DNA of 64,000 nucleotides. Source: Pseudopithomyces maydicus (lineage: Eukaryota; Ascomycota; Dothideomycetes; Pleosporales; Didymosphaeriaceae). The notes under the pieces were generated by a model. The model was not told the origin of the DNA and did no database searches. It was given only the letters and a program-made list of their open reading frames with translations. The DNA is taken from contig JANTUC010000010.1 in assembly GCA_026873275.1 (NCBI GenBank), forward strand, positions 1,674,001-1,738,000, given 5' to 3'. Below, piece after piece: positions 1 through 11,320 of this stretch. The position numbers and the translations under genes are program-made. Numbering within the stretch: the stretch's first letter is position 1; every line of letters begins with the position of its first letter.

Positions 1-2627
1 CCACACGCCGTACATGAGTGTGCGCTGTACGTACATACATACCAGCCTACGTACATCCGTGCGCGTTGCACGGCTCTTACGTATGTACGTAGGACCCGGG
101 CTGAGCTGAGCTGAGCTAGATAGACACTAGCGCACGCAAGGCATGGCACTCGACGCAGGCTTTCGTTTCGTCCTGTCCTGTCCTGTCCTGTCCTGTCCTC
201 CCCCGCGGAACCACAGGAAAACTATGCCGGGCCACGAGACCAGGAGGCCACGAGACCGTCGCACCGCACCGCACCGTGCGGAGGTACGGTACGTATAGTC
301 TGGTGGTCCGTGGGTAGGTGCCAGGCTAGCCGGACGGAGATCAACGGCCATCGCTAAGGTTTGTGAGCGTACGTACATGGTTTGTAGGGAAGTGCCGCGG
401 TGGAGCTCAGGTACGGTACGGGTACGGTAGGTGTGGATTGTGCATGAGGATTGCAGGAGTGGAGTGACGTAGCGGTGGGGGGATGGGGAGGGATTTGCAT
501 CCTTGTTGGGAGGGCAAACGATGGGTGGGGGAGGATGGACTGTGTTTAGGTTTGAGGGCGAGGTTATACGAGGGAAGTTTGCTGGAGGATCCTTTGTGTG
601 TACGAATGGTGGAGGTACGGATGTGATTGAGTGATTGGGGATGATGATTAGAGAGAGATGAGTGGACAGTGTAAACGAATTGATATCAACACATACGTTA
701 CATACGAAACAGCTAGCAGTCTTCACCACATATCTATCTACCTATCCACCTATCTATACTCACCGTCTCACCTTTTCACCCATGCAAACATATATGGAAA
801 TCTACCAACAGAGCCCAGCTGTATGTGTCATTGTGTACATACATCTCACACAAGACCAGTCTCCCCCTCCCATCACTCCCTGTTCTCCCTCGTTCCCCTC
901 CCTCCCCTCCCCACACATCCCGGTCACAACGTGCGCCCCACCAGGGATCCTCGCTTGTCCCCGCCCACACCCGCTAATTGGCCCACGCCCACGTTTAGCG
1001 GCGCCGATCCTGACGTTGGAACAACGTCGCGTTCCGGTCACAGGCACGGTCACGGGCCACAGTCTAAGGAATGGCTGGCGACGTGTATTGGTCTGGATGT
1101 GGTTGGGATTTGTAGCGGGGGAGTGGTGGGGGGATGATGTTCTTTTATTGGGTTGGGTGAGGTTAGGTGTATATAAAGAGTGTGAGGGGTTTGAGGTTGT
1201 ATGTATGTATGTGTATGTGTGGATGGGTGGTGAGTACATAGTCAGACAAGGATATGCTTGTTGTGGTGAGGTTGAGTGTGTAGCTGCTGGTTCGTATGGT
1301 GAAGTTCCTCAACCAGTGCACGTAGGTATCATCACATACCGGATACACAAACCGGGTAGAAGCACACGCCTTTTCATGCAACCCATTCCCAAGGTTCACC
1401 AAACCAGCTTAATCACTCAGCCCAGCCCAGCCCAGCCCAGCTCAGTCCAACTCAGCCCAACTCCCCATCACACCTGTGCTGTCGTAAAACCACACTCCAC
1501 GTTACCCACTGCACTGCACTCCTGCCACACGCCGCACTCCCCCAGGGCTGCCACGCACGCACGCACGCACCACGAGCCTCACCGCACAGGGCTACCCCGC
1601 ATGCGCGCACACTGCATGCATGTACATGCGCATATGCATTGAAGCCCAGCTCCTCGTATCTACATACCTCTTCTGATTCCCAGCCCTGTTCTACACGCTG
1701 CACGGGTCGTATACATATACCAGATTCGATGTCCCGAACGGGCTTCCATACACGCAGGGAGCTTTTTCATGTAAAAGTGATAGCTTCAGCGCAGGTGTCT
1801 ACGTATACATCCATGTACGTCCCAGACACAATCACACCACGCCATGTTTAAATAAATCAGCTTGTACATGTGTATGTATGTATACATATATGCTTCACGA
1901 TTCCAAAGCTCGGCTTCAGCATGGATACACCACATGCGCCACGCTAGATAGACAGGTACACTATTAATGCGATAACGATATCTGACTCGTACCCGCGCAA
2001 GATTGGTCCACGTAGCGTATGTAGTGGTAGGTAGTGAGCACGCAGGGGCAATGGGCAACGGTTAACGGGGATATGTATGTATATACTGTACTATACATAC
2101 AAACCACAGGGTCGGAAAGATAGCTAGCTACGCGTTTGAATAGATAGTTGGCTGGGAAGGCAGGTAGTTAGGAAGTTATATACGTATGTATAAGACTAGG
2201 TGCGTGGGGTACGGCTGTGACTATAGGTCTAGTTACGGCTATACTATGGGTATAGATATAGGGACAAGTATATATATATAATACTTAGCATGGGTGTTGC
2301 TAGAGGTAGTGGATAAATAGGTAGATTAATAGATGGATAGAGCAGAGCAAGGCATAAATTGCACCAGCCTAGTAGGAGGATAGATAGGATGGATAGAAAT
2401 TGAAAACTTCGTAAAGAGTGTATTTAAATATATATGCATTAACATTTATATAAATATTTATATTTATATTTACTCTCACACCTATACTCATATCTATACT
2501 CACATTTATATTTATATTCACATTCACATTCACATTCACATTCACATTCACATTCACATTCACATTCACATTCACATTCACAACCAACTTCAACCCCAAT
2601 CTCACACTCAAACCTCTATTCACACTA
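1..2627. other. Spacer with simple repeats, no supported gene
   Basis: I see no gene here. The open frames are low-complexity, Thr/His/Pro- or Tyr/Val-rich, and lack conserved motifs. The stretch carries short tandem repeats: CCTGT units near 171-198, CAGCC units near 1417-1440, ACGC units near 1553-1570, and TATG/TACA-rich DNA around 1860-2110. It ends in the hexamer array just downstream of SAS10. Confidence 0.6.
2517..2582. repeat. (ATTCAC)n hexamer microsatellite
   Basis: About eleven near-perfect copies of the hexamer ATTCAC lie about 45 bases beyond the SAS10 stop codon, so in its probable 3' UTR or terminator region. Flanking AT-rich TTTATA-type DNA at 2450-2516 looks like degenerate copies. 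The array is not coding: the SAS10 frame reads into it only if its last intron is ignored. Confidence 0.9.
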
Positions 2628-4663
2628 CTACAACTTCCTACTCCTAACCAGCCCCTTCTTAATACCCGTAAGCTCACCCCCGTACCTCGCCCCACCCGCC
2701 GCCTTCTTACCCGCATCGAACACGGGCCGCTGCGACTTGAGCGCCTTCTTCTTCTTCTCGTACTTGAGCTTCTTCTTGACACGGGGGTTGCGATCTGCAC
2801 AGAGATTAGCCGCTGATACTCGGAAACCAAGGGATCCACCAGATACGTACTCTGCTTCGCGCGCCTCGGCGTAAGCCCCTTGTTCTTCTCAATGGCGTAT
2901 GAAATCTGCCGTCTGCCGTCCTCGCCAATGAATTCCTCGGCCACCACCGTGCCGTTGGACTGCGCGGCGAGCGCGTACGCCTCCGCGCGGTCGAGTTTAT
3001 CTTGCTTCTTGGCGTTTGATCGCGCGGCGATGAGGTCGTAGTAGCCTTCGTCGTCCTCGAAGTCGCCAGTCTGATCTGCAGCACCGCCCTCGCTGCCCTC
3101 GCCGTCGTCGGACTCGCCCGCGTCCTCGCCCAGCGTGACGCCAGGCCCGTCCTTGTTCTGTCCCTTCTTCTCGGCCTGCGCCTGCAGGCGCGCCTGGCGG
3201 TCCTTGAGGCGCTCGCGGTGCGGGACGTCGGCGTCGCCGCCAAAGTCCTTGCCGGCTGCGTCGCGCTTGTTGGCCTTCTGGGCGATCTGGGAGGTGTAGA
3301 AGCGGAGGGATTTCTTCTTCTTGAGTTTCTCGGCCAGTTCGTGGGCCGTGAGCTCGGTTTCTTCGCCAAAGTCCGAGTCCTCTGCGTTGAGGAGGTTGAG
3401 CTTGGGCTGCTCGGTCTTCTTCTTGCGGGATGCCTTTGTGGTGGCGAGGGAGGCGAGGGAGGCGAGCTCTTCTTCGGTTTGGCGGAGTTTCTCTGCGCGG
3501 CGGGCGTCGGACTTGGCTTGGGCGGCTTCGGCAGCGCGTTGGGCTTTGGTTTTTCTGGGCTTCTTGACCTTTTGGGAGACGTCGAGCTCATCGGTGACCT
3601 CGATTGGTGACGCTTCCTCGATGACCGATAGCTCGTCGCCAAGGTTGGCTTCTACCATGGGGTCTCCGACTGGTAGACTCTCCACTTTCCTCCATAGATT
3701 TTGCGTCTTCAGCAGGCTCTCCATGACTGGATGCTCGTGAAGTTCGGTGGGGTCCAAGGCCATAGCTGTCGAATCGCTGTCTTTGGCCGTAGATCCTAGC
3801 ACAGCGAAGTACATGGACATGGCTGCTACGTAAGCTGCGCATGCTCTGTATTTTGTGATGGCCATTGGCGTCCGTAGAGGCGTGCCGTTCTTTCCAGACT
3901 TTGACTTGATGAGTCGCGCGGCGGCGTTGGCGGCAGCAGCCAGCTCGTCGTGTACAGGCTGCAGCCGGGTGTACTCTTGTGAAATTGGCTCGAACTCCGG
4001 GTATCGCGTCCGTAGGATTTTCAGCCTCTCGTCCTCGGGCATGTCTTCCGTGATGCGGAGCTGGGGGAGAACTTCGGTGACCACCTTGCCGGACTCTGCA
4101 TCCGCACCCGCATCTTGACCAGCCCACTCGTCCTCGTCGAACCCAAAATCGGCTTCCGTCATGGACTGCAGCTGCTTCTTCTGTATCCGCAGAGCCTCGG
4201 CTTCTTCGTCGAGCGCATCTTGTTCCGTCTGAATCGCATCCGCATTGTAGTAGTCTTTCTTCGACGGGCCCCAGCCGCCCAGATCCTCGTCGTCCTCGGC
4301 TCCGGGCTTGTGCTCGTCATCGTCGTCGTCTTCAGCCTCAGCTTCGTCGTCGAAGTCCTCTTCCTCGTCTTCGTCGTCATCGTAGTCGAGGACTTCCTCG
4401 TCCGAAGGCTCCAGCAACTCGTCTTGGAAAACGTCAGCATTGGAACATTATACGCAATCGCGCGACCACTGACCTTCCTCCCTCCATTTCCGCATCTTCT
4501 TCGCCGCGGGCCCATCGTCCAGCAGTATCTTATCGCGGTTGATATGGAACTCGTCCTCGGAATCGGCGACGTCCTCGTACGAGCCGATCGCAAGCTTTGA
4601 ATTTTCCTCTTTCGGCGGCTTGGGCTCGCCATAGCGGCCACCGGCCTTTCTTTTCTTCCCCAT
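2628..4663 (-). CDS. SAS10: SAS10/UTP3, U3 snoRNP / SSU processome protein
   Basis: This nucleolar protein acts in the small-subunit processome during 18S rRNA maturation. I model three exons: 4663-4474, 4422-2851 and 2794-2628, with introns 4473-4423 (GTCAGT donor) and 2850-2795 (GTACGT donor, GCTAAT-like branch, TGCAG acceptor). The start was chosen at the MGKKRKAGGRYG methionine. Next comes a long Asp/Glu-rich tract, then the central Sas10/Utp3/C1D-like helical region. The diagnostic C-terminal block, KNKGLTPRR joined by splicing to NPRVKKKLKYEKK, ends in a basic GGELTGIKKGLVRS-type tail. Using the last intron replaces a nonsense low-complexity extension with this family-specific end. The gene is divergent from TSC10, with 388 bases between the start codons. 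Confidence 0.9.
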
Positions 4664-5051
4664 TTTGCAGAGTTCTGGCGAGGCGCTGGCGACGTTGTTG
4701 CGATGGCAGCGCAGGTTTCCAAAATTTCGAGCCACCGCCTTGGCGCGCGTGGGGCGCTGCCGCGGCCAAACTCGCGCTAAAGTAGCGCGCCGACTTATAT
4801 AAGCAGACCCCTCTGGCTTCACTCGCAAACCGTTACCTGATGAAGATGGATCCCCTATCGAGCCGTGTTGGTTGTGGAATGCTGACGGCGAGATCAGGAT
4901 TGGCCGGGTGAATTGATGACCGAGCATTAGGGAGCCAATCACATTTCCACATTCTGCACAGCCAATCCTTTGCACGAACGACGGGAACTGTGCCATATTT
5001 GGGGCGTGGTTTGCTTGATATATTCTTCGTTTTCGCCCCTGGCCAACATAG
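4664..5051. promoter_or_regulatory. Divergent SAS10/TSC10 promoter region
   Basis: The only spacer between two divergent start codons, so it must hold both promoters. A perfect palindrome containing a TATA-like core, CTTATATAAG, lies at 4794-4803. It is about 130 bases from the SAS10 ATG and 250 from the TSC10 ATG and could serve either direction. Factor binding is not shown. Confidence 0.4.
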
Positions 5052-6208
5052 ATGGAGGGCACATCTTCGTGGCTAGTAGTTGGTTCTCTAGTCTTGGTCG
5101 GACTCTTAAGCTGGATCGCCATGGGATTTCTCTCGTGGGGTAACAAATTCCCTGTAGAGGGACGAGTAAGTCGGCGAATGCCCAACTGCCAATTTCAGTT
5201 CTATTGACGCTCACAACAATACAGACCGTCCTTCTCACAGGCGCCTCCCAAGGCATGGGCAAGGAGCTCGCAAAACTCCTCAGCCAACGCGGTGCAAGCG
5301 TCATCCTCGTCGCCCGCAACGTCGAGAAACTCCAATCCGCAACCGAGTACGCCAAAGCCGCAGCGAAGAACCCCTCCACCCAGCGCTTCCACTACATCTC
5401 CGCCGACTGCACCTCCGAAGCCGACAACGCCCGCCTCTTCGCCGAAGCCACCGCCTGGAACAACGGCAATGCCCCAGAGATCGTCTGGGCCAACGCCGGC
5501 ACCTCCACCCCAGGCCTCTTCGTCGACCAGAAAATGGACACCATGAAGCACCAAATGGCCATCAACTACTGGGCCGCCTGCTTCCTCGCGCATCAGACCC
5601 TCAAAGCCTGGCTCTACCCCGAGACCCCCTACAAAGCCGGCGCCCCCTCCGAGCCAACCCGCCACTTCATCGTCACCTCCTCCGTCCTCGGCTTCTGCCA
5701 GCTCCCCGGCTACGGCGGCTACTCGCCCGCAAAGGCAGCGCTGAAGTCTCTCATCGACGGCCTCCGCCAAGAAGTCCTCCTCTACAACGGCGCGCGCCGC
5801 TCCAGCAACAACGCCTCAGGCCAAGCACCCGCCCCCTTCGACGTCGCCATCAACATGGTCGTCCCCGCCACCATCCTCTCCCCCGGCGAGCAGATCGAGA
5901 ACCTGACCAAGCCCGACGTCACCAAGATGCTGGAGGAAACGGACCCGAAGCAGACCGAGCTGGAAGCCGCGACGGGTGCGCTCAAGGGGTTGGAAGCCGG
6001 GAACACGATATCGGGGACGAGTTGGCTGGCGGAGCTGATGCGCGTGAGCAGCATGGGGAGCTCGAAGCGGGAGAGCATCGTGGTGGATACGGTGGGGCAG
6101 TGGGTGGCGAGCGTGGTGTGGCCGTTTTTGGGGTTCGATTGGGATCGCAAGATTTTTGCGTGGGGCCAGAAGGAGGGGATGCCGGCTTATAGGCCGGATT
6201 CGATTTGA
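5052..6208 (+). CDS. TSC10: 3-ketodihydrosphingosine reductase
   Basis: Short-chain dehydrogenase that reduces 3-ketosphinganine to dihydrosphingosine with NADPH, on the cytosolic face of the ER (second step of sphingolipid synthesis). Exon 1 (5052-5165) encodes a hydrophobic N-terminal anchor ending GNKFPVEGR. The intron is 5166-5224 (GTAAGT donor, ACAG acceptor). Exon 2 opens with TVLLTGASQGMGKEL, the TGxxxGxG dinucleotide-binding motif. Further landmarks are WANAGTS (the NAG motif) and YGGYSPAKAAL (the catalytic YxxxK). A hydrophobic C-terminal stretch, VGQWVASVVWPFLGF, fits a second membrane contact. The first ATG is preferred because starting inside exon 2 would lose the anchor. Codons are C-rich at the third position, unlike the 28-44 kb block. 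Confidence 0.92.
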
Positions 6209-6638
6209 GTACGTGTGCGGCGGCGGCGGCGGCGGAGGTGCGGTGCTGGTGTTGGGATTGGGGAGTCGGGGGCGGTACTTAGAGCAGCGAGGGTGTATCT
6301 CGTACCCAAGGATATTAAATCATGAGAACTGTTATTATGAGTTAAAATAACAGATACACGCCTTCTTCCGCATCACGTTCTGCACATGGCGAAACGAGTC
6401 TCTGGCATTGTCACACGGATACATACAGAATGTATACGGCACCCAAGTCCTACCCGGCTAAACCCCAATTAAAAGTGGAGAGCCCACACTAACAAGCCCC
6501 TCCAAGCGCGCCCCTTCCAAAATTACGGCTCCCATACATACAAAACCCCTCAGCATCAGCAGCAGCTCACTTATTTATGTGCTATATAGTTATGTTTGTG
6601 ACCAAAATAACTATCAAGCGCGCTTACTAAGCGCATCA
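6209..6638. other. Spacer between TSC10 and tRNA-Tyr
   Basis: It starts with a (GGC)n tract just after the TSC10 stop (6215-6238). AT-rich DNA follows, with no open frame that I can support. It probably contains the TSC10 3' UTR. Confidence 0.5.
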
Positions 6639-6724
6639 CTCCGCTTGGTGTAGTTGGTTTATCACGTTCGACTGTAATAGCATATTGTTATCGAAAGGTC
6701 CCTAGTTCGATTCTGGGAGCGGAG
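6639..6724 (+). tRNA. tRNA-Tyr(GTA) with a 12-nt intron
   Basis: It folds as a cloverleaf. The acceptor stem CTCCGCT pairs perfectly with AGCGGAG. The T arm is CCTAG-TTCGATT-CTGGG with one G-U pair, the D arm has TAGTTGG, and the anticodon stem is TTCGA/TCGAA. The anticodon loop is expanded to 19 nt. Removing 6678-6689, the canonical position after base 37, leaves a 7-nt loop with anticodon GTA. Two features support tyrosine identity: a C1-G72 pair, known as the eukaryotic cytosolic tRNA-Tyr signature, and A73. A run of seven T at 6738-6744 supplies a Pol III terminator. I see no second anticodon choice that restores a 7-nt loop at that intron site. Confidence 0.88.
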
Positions 6725-6737
6725 AAACACAACTTCC

Positions 6738-6744
6738 TTTTTTT
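6738..6744 (+). terminator. Pol III T-run terminator of tRNA-Tyr
   Basis: Seven consecutive T residues lie 13 bases downstream of the tRNA 3' end, the expected position for an RNA polymerase III stop. Confidence 0.7.
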
Positions 6745-7041
6745 GTCTTTCCAACAACTTTTGCACTAAGGTGGTTAGTGGGGACGTGGTTTTTTTTATT
6801 GGACTAGCGAGGGGTGGGTGGTAGATGGTGGATGGATGGGGGGTGGGGGCTGTGTATGGTCAGGCTAGCTGGACTAGGTTGGTACGGTTTTTGTTTGGAC
6901 CACGACCACGACTGCGGCGATACGAGACCTAGAGTGATGAGTGTGGAGTTGGTGCTATTACCTTCACATATCCGTAGTTGCCAAAATCATGACACCAAGT
7001 GCCGAGTACAACTAGAATACCCACTTCAATCATATCGAAAC

Positions 7042-8946
7042 ATGTCAACCAAAACATCTCCCTACACCCCACTCGATCCCTCCCACCGCGAAATCCGCCT
7101 CCTAACCCTCCGCCCTGGCCCCCAAAACTCCCCTCTCACATGCACCTTATCCACTGTATCCCTCACCTCGAGCCCACCCCCCACGTACGCCGCCCTCTCC
7201 TACGTCTGGGGCGAGCCATCTCGCTCCGCGCCAGCATCCCCTAGCATCACTCTCGACTCTAGCGACTGGGCCGTCACGCCGAATCTCTTCGCGGCGCTGC
7301 TGCATATCAGACCAGCGGAAGGGGATGCAGCGCTGGAAATATGGATCGACGCGGTGTGTATCAATCAGGCGGATTTGGACGAGCGGAGCGCGCAGGTGGG
7401 TATGATGAGGGACATCTATGCGGGGGCGGCGGAGGTGGTAATTTGGCTGGGGGAGGGGGATGAGGAGAGTGATGGGGCGTTTGGGGGGTTGGGGGATGTG
7501 GGGGATGGGGAGAGTTGGGTGTGGAAGGGGGAAGGGGGAGGATGATGGAGATGAGGATGTAAAGAGGAAGATTTTGAAGATGCATTGTGGCAGCTTCTTT
7601 TTCACGTTGATGGATAGGCGACCGTGGTTCAGTCGCGTTTGGATATTGCAGGAGTTGGGTATGGCGAGGAACGATCCCGTCGTGGTGTGTGGGTGGAAGA
7701 GGGCGAGCTGGACGGTGCTGGTGGCAGCGTGGGAGAAGATAGCGGATGACCTGCTTCTCCCGTTTGGATCGCGGCCACATCCCCATCCGTCCCCTTCATC
7801 CGCCCCCAAACAAGAACGCCTCAGCCTCTCAAAGCTGGACCTCATGCACAACCTCCGCCAAACCATCCTCACCCATGGCGGCGAATCCCTCCACAGACTC
7901 CTCTTCCTATCCCGCTCCTCCGAAGCCACCGACCCCCGCGACAGAATCTACGCCCTCCTCGGCCTCCTGGAACAACCCACCTCCACCACCACCGACCAAA
8001 CTCCTACCCCCACTCCCATTCCAATAGACTACAAAAAATCCACAACAGAAGTCTACACCGACGCAATGACGTACATCCTCTCCCTCCCCTCGGGCCCCTC
8101 CTTCCTAACCGGCATCTACCCCCCGGCCCCTCAACCCCCGCTCCTCACCCCCTTCCACCCCCCACCCCCCAAACCACACATCCTCCCCTCCTGGCTCCCA
8201 GATTTCTCCCGCCAGACCGCGCCAAAAGCGAGACTCCCCCCGAACATGATATTCAACCCCCGTCCCCGCGCAGTGCCTCGGGCGCAGGCTCCGACGCCGT
8301 AAACGGGGTTATCCTCCCGGATCGGCGGACGTTGGTGCTTCGTGGGCTGCTGGTTGATGTTGTGGATCGGGTGGTTGGGATGGGGGAGTCGGTGCGGGAT
8401 GTTGTGGCGCGGTTACCGGAGTTGGATGATGTGGTGAGGGAGGTAAGACAGCGGCCTTGTTTGTTCGATGAGGGTGTAGCGGCGCAGATGAAGCGGTTTA
8501 GAGACGCAGAGCCGCTGTGGCGTGTTTTGGTTTCGAATACGGATGCGAGGAATGGGTATGGTGTTGCGCCTGGGGAGTATGAGGAGACGTATTGGAGCTA
8601 TGTGCGGAGGGAGGGAAGGGCGTATGAGGCGTTTGTCAGGGATGAGTATGGAGATGATAGGGAGAGGGAGGGGTTCCAGATCGGGTTGAGGTCGTGTTGT
8701 GAGGGGAGGAAGGCGTTTTTCACGACGGGAAGTGGGTTCGTGGGGATGGGGGGCGGGGGGTCGGAGGGGGTGAGGGAAGGGGATTTGGTTGTTGTGGTGT
8801 TTGGGGCGCCGAGTTTGTTTGTACTGAGGGAGATGGATGGGGAGAGAGGAAAGGATGGAGAGAAGGTGTATGGGTTGGTGGGGGGAGCGTATGTTGGGGG
8901 GGTTATGGAGGGGGGTTGGTGGATGAATTGTATTGCGAGGATTTGA
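7042..8946 (+). pseudogene. HET-domain protein, two frameshifts
   Basis: Encodes a heterokaryon-incompatibility (HET) domain protein, a family tied to self/non-self recognition and programmed cell death after fusion. The frame from ATG 7042 carries YAALSYVWGEPS and IWIDAVCINQADLDERSAQV, both hallmark HET motifs. After a one-base shift in a G-rich stretch near 7525-7545 the next frame carries RRPWFSRVWILQELG, DPRDRIYALLGL and LPSWLPDFS. A second shift near 8255-8270 moves back to the first frame for the C-terminal half (VILPDRRTLVLRG to the TGA at 8944-8946). All family motifs are present in order and no other stop intervenes. The gene is therefore either very recently broken or intact with assembly indels. 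No intron of credible length explains either shift. Confidence 0.75.
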
Positions 8947-9457
8947 TGGATGAGGTGGGGTTTTTGATAAGGTGATTGGTGGGGACTTAGGGTCTTGCAG
9001 CAAACACATTAAAGAGAATGTAAAGTTCATCGAATCGAAGAGATGACTTGATTTCAACGTGAACGAAATTGCTACCTGGGAGCTCAAGCAGTACCTTGGT
9101 TGCAGTATGGTACTTTGAGCAGTCCCTTCTATTCGCCTAGTAGTATTTGACATGACACTAAGCAGCTAAAATGCCATGGGGACCTTTCAAGGTGTCACGT
9201 TGTAATACGCTTTAACCTTTTGACGTCTTTCCACGAGAGCCACATTGATTCGCTGAATATTATGGTCGGGTTATGATTTATTCAAACTACCTAGTCAGAC
9301 TCGCTTAATTCACCAAACAATTGACAATTTGTGGGAAGGATACTTTAGTAGTGGCTTAGTCAATTGTGGCTGGTCAAAGGAGTAAGACGTTTGAATCTAT
9401 GAGATGGATAACAAGATATTTTTTTTCGTTCCATCGTTCCACAAGATATTGGATTTA
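8947..9457. other. Spacer between convergent HET genes
   Basis: AT-rich and without a supportable frame. It holds the 3' ends of the two convergent HET genes. Confidence 0.5.
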
Positions 9458-11320
9458 TTAATGAATGTCGATTGTGACCAACTCCAGCTTCTCTTGCTCC
9501 ATCAGATCAATGGCCTCTCCATACATAAGACCCTCCACATATGCATCGGATATAAGAATAAAGTGTTCCTCCACTTTCCTTAGAATAAATGGAAAATCTG
9601 CCCCAAGGAGTACGCAAATCTGATCTGTATACCTCAGACCTGCCGACTTTTTGGCAATGCCCAAATAGCCCTTTGGCGACCGAAAACATTGGGCAAATGT
9701 CCTGATATACAGAGCATTCCCCTCTGATTCTGAAGGACTGAGTTCATTATCCTCAATCCCACCTTGAAGTACGGAGTCGAATGCTTCATCGAGGGTTTTT
9801 GATGAACCATCTAGGTATCTGTAGCCTTTCTCGTCGCCTATGGGTGCTACATTATGTGCCCAGACGTCTAGAGGTATATCCACTGTTTCGTCCCGCGAAC
9901 CAAGTGATGTCCCGGTCGCAACGCTATCAATAAACAAGCACTGCAATCTCAGTACGCTGTTTTCGAATCCATCATTTTCTACGAATGTGGAAGTATTTGG
10001 AAGTTCTCTCGAAGCCCGAAAAGGATGCTTGACACCCATTCCCTGGTCTATTAATTTCATACAGCCGGCGAAAGAGGCAATTGTTAACCAATCGGGTACC
10101 CAGGAAGGGATTCCTGGTATCTTTTTTCCATCGAAAATCCTTTGGCAATGAGCTAGAATGTTTAATTTCCGTTCATGTAGTATGACCTTCTTACAAGTCA
10201 ATATTAACAGCGCTTCTGGAGAGATTGTATAGTCGGGAACGATATCGTAGGCAGGATCTGCAAGGCCCACAAAAGCAAAAACCCGATCCCGCATATCCGA
10301 AAACTCATAAGCTGGAGCATCTTTCAAGAACGGTACAATCTCTATACTGAGATCTTGATCTATGCGGGTCCGGTCCATTCTATAAGCATATCCGGGACCC
10401 TGACTCCAATTGATGCTCCACTTGGTGGAAATCCCGTTCTCCTGAATTTTATCCTTGATGGATTTCGACGGAAATATTACAATGGTTTGCAATATTCTTG
10501 ATAGGATGTCCCAGTGAATGGTGAAGTGCCCGAAAAGCAAAATGACTTCCTGCGCAACAATAGCTTCCTGATACACCCAACCTCTCCGCCACCACGGACA
10601 AGAAAAAAGACCATTCAGCATGACCCAGTCCTCTTGAATCTCCCTGTCATTTAGATTTGCCACTACATAGCCATTTACGCGGATCGTGGTATCGTCGGCA
10701 TCTACCGTGAGGTCGGACCAGTTCTTCATGCGATCGATAACTTCCATACATCGTCCGTTGGTAGGGTCGTCACCCAAACAAGCCAATACCACCGTAGCAG
10801 CCTCATAAATGCTGCGCATGAAGCCTACTTGATGGGATCTCTCCTCGACGTTCGATTGATTGATGCAGATCTGATCCGTCCATATAAGTCGAGGATAGCC
10901 CTGAAGTTCCTCCTTTTCCATCGCTTGCGCGGCTTGCCGAATAGCACGAGCCAGATTTGCAAAGGCGTTGAAGCGAATGCCATTGACGTACATTGTCTCG
11001 GTCTCGTCATAGCTTCCTGCAGCATAGGATATAGCGGTGAAGTTGTTTTCTTTTTCAGTCTCCAGCAAATCTAGACTGATTGTCCTGAAGCTGACTTCAA
11101 TAGGCTGCCCATGTTGTACTAGACGTAGTTCTAAGAGCCTGATCTCATGCTTCGATTGGTCGAGGTCCGAATAGGGGTTGCTTTTGTAAAATTCGGAGTT
11201 GGAAGGTGTGTAGAAGTTGTCCTGGTACGTGTAACTCTTTTTTAGTGCAGGAAGGGAGTCGGAGTTCACCGTAGGGATCTCAGCCTTGTCGGTTTCCATT
11301 TTTCTATGCAGCCTGCGCAT
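9458..11320 (-). CDS. HET-domain protein, single exon, 620 aa
   Basis: Intact HET-family protein without introns. After a 70-residue N-terminal lead, the HET domain shows NFTAISYAAGSYDE in place of the usual ALSYVWG (the tryptophan is lost), then RLIWTDQICINQSNVEERS, MRSIYEAATVVLACLGDD and CPWWRRGWVYQEAI. Downstream come MRDRVFAFVGLADP and IPSWVPDW, both usual in full-length HET proteins, and a C-terminal region with YVEGLMYGEA. The first ATG (11320) is used; a second in-frame Met seven codons later is equally possible. Its AT-richer codon use contrasts with the neighbouring housekeeping genes. I infer a role in allorecognition from the domain only; no partner gene is recognisable next to it. 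Confidence 0.88.
   Translation of the reverse strand: MRRLHRKMETDKAEIPTVNSDSLPALKKSYTYQDNFYTPSNSEFYKSNPYSDLDQSKHEIRLLELRLVQHGQPIEVSFRTISLDLLETEKENNFTAISYAAGSYDETETMYVNGIRFNAFANLARAIRQAAQAMEKEELQGYPRLIWTDQICINQSNVEERSHQVGFMRSIYEAATVVLACLGDDPTNGRCMEVIDRMKNWSDLTVDADDTTIRVNGYVVANLNDREIQEDWVMLNGLFSCPWWRRGWVYQEAIVAQEVILLFGHFTIHWDILSRILQTIVIFPSKSIKDKIQENGISTKWSINWSQGPGYAYRMDRTRIDQDLSIEIVPFLKDAPAYEFSDMRDRVFAFVGLADPAYDIVPDYTISPEALLILTCKKVILHERKLNILAHCQRIFDGKKIPGIPSWVPDWLTIASFAGCMKLIDQGMGVKHPFRASRELPNTSTFVENDGFENSVLRLQCLFIDSVATGTSLGSRDETVDIPLDVWAHNVAPIGDEKGYRYLDGSSKTLDEAFDSVLQGGIEDNELSPSESEGNALYIRTFAQCFRSPKGYLGIAKKSAGLRYTDQICVLLGADFPFILRKVEEHFILISDAYVEGLMYGEAIDLMEQEKLELVTIDIH

Noticed and set aside
2369..2793. 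C-terminal extension of SAS10 through VNVNVN repeats
   Set aside because: It arises from reading through the last intron boundary in the wrong frame. The spliced frame gives the conserved SAS10 end and stops before the hexamer array.
3218..3740. Two + strand frames over SAS10
   Set aside because: Antisense shadows of the Lys/Glu/Ala-rich SAS10 coding exon.
5201..5770. 189-codon minus-strand frame over TSC10
   Set aside because: Gly/Val/Glu-rich mirror of C-ending codons of TSC10; no motif.
7460..7560. Intron explaining the first frame change in the 7042 HET gene
   Set aside because: The only GT-AG pairs close enough give introns of about 25-30 nt without branch site, below the workable size.
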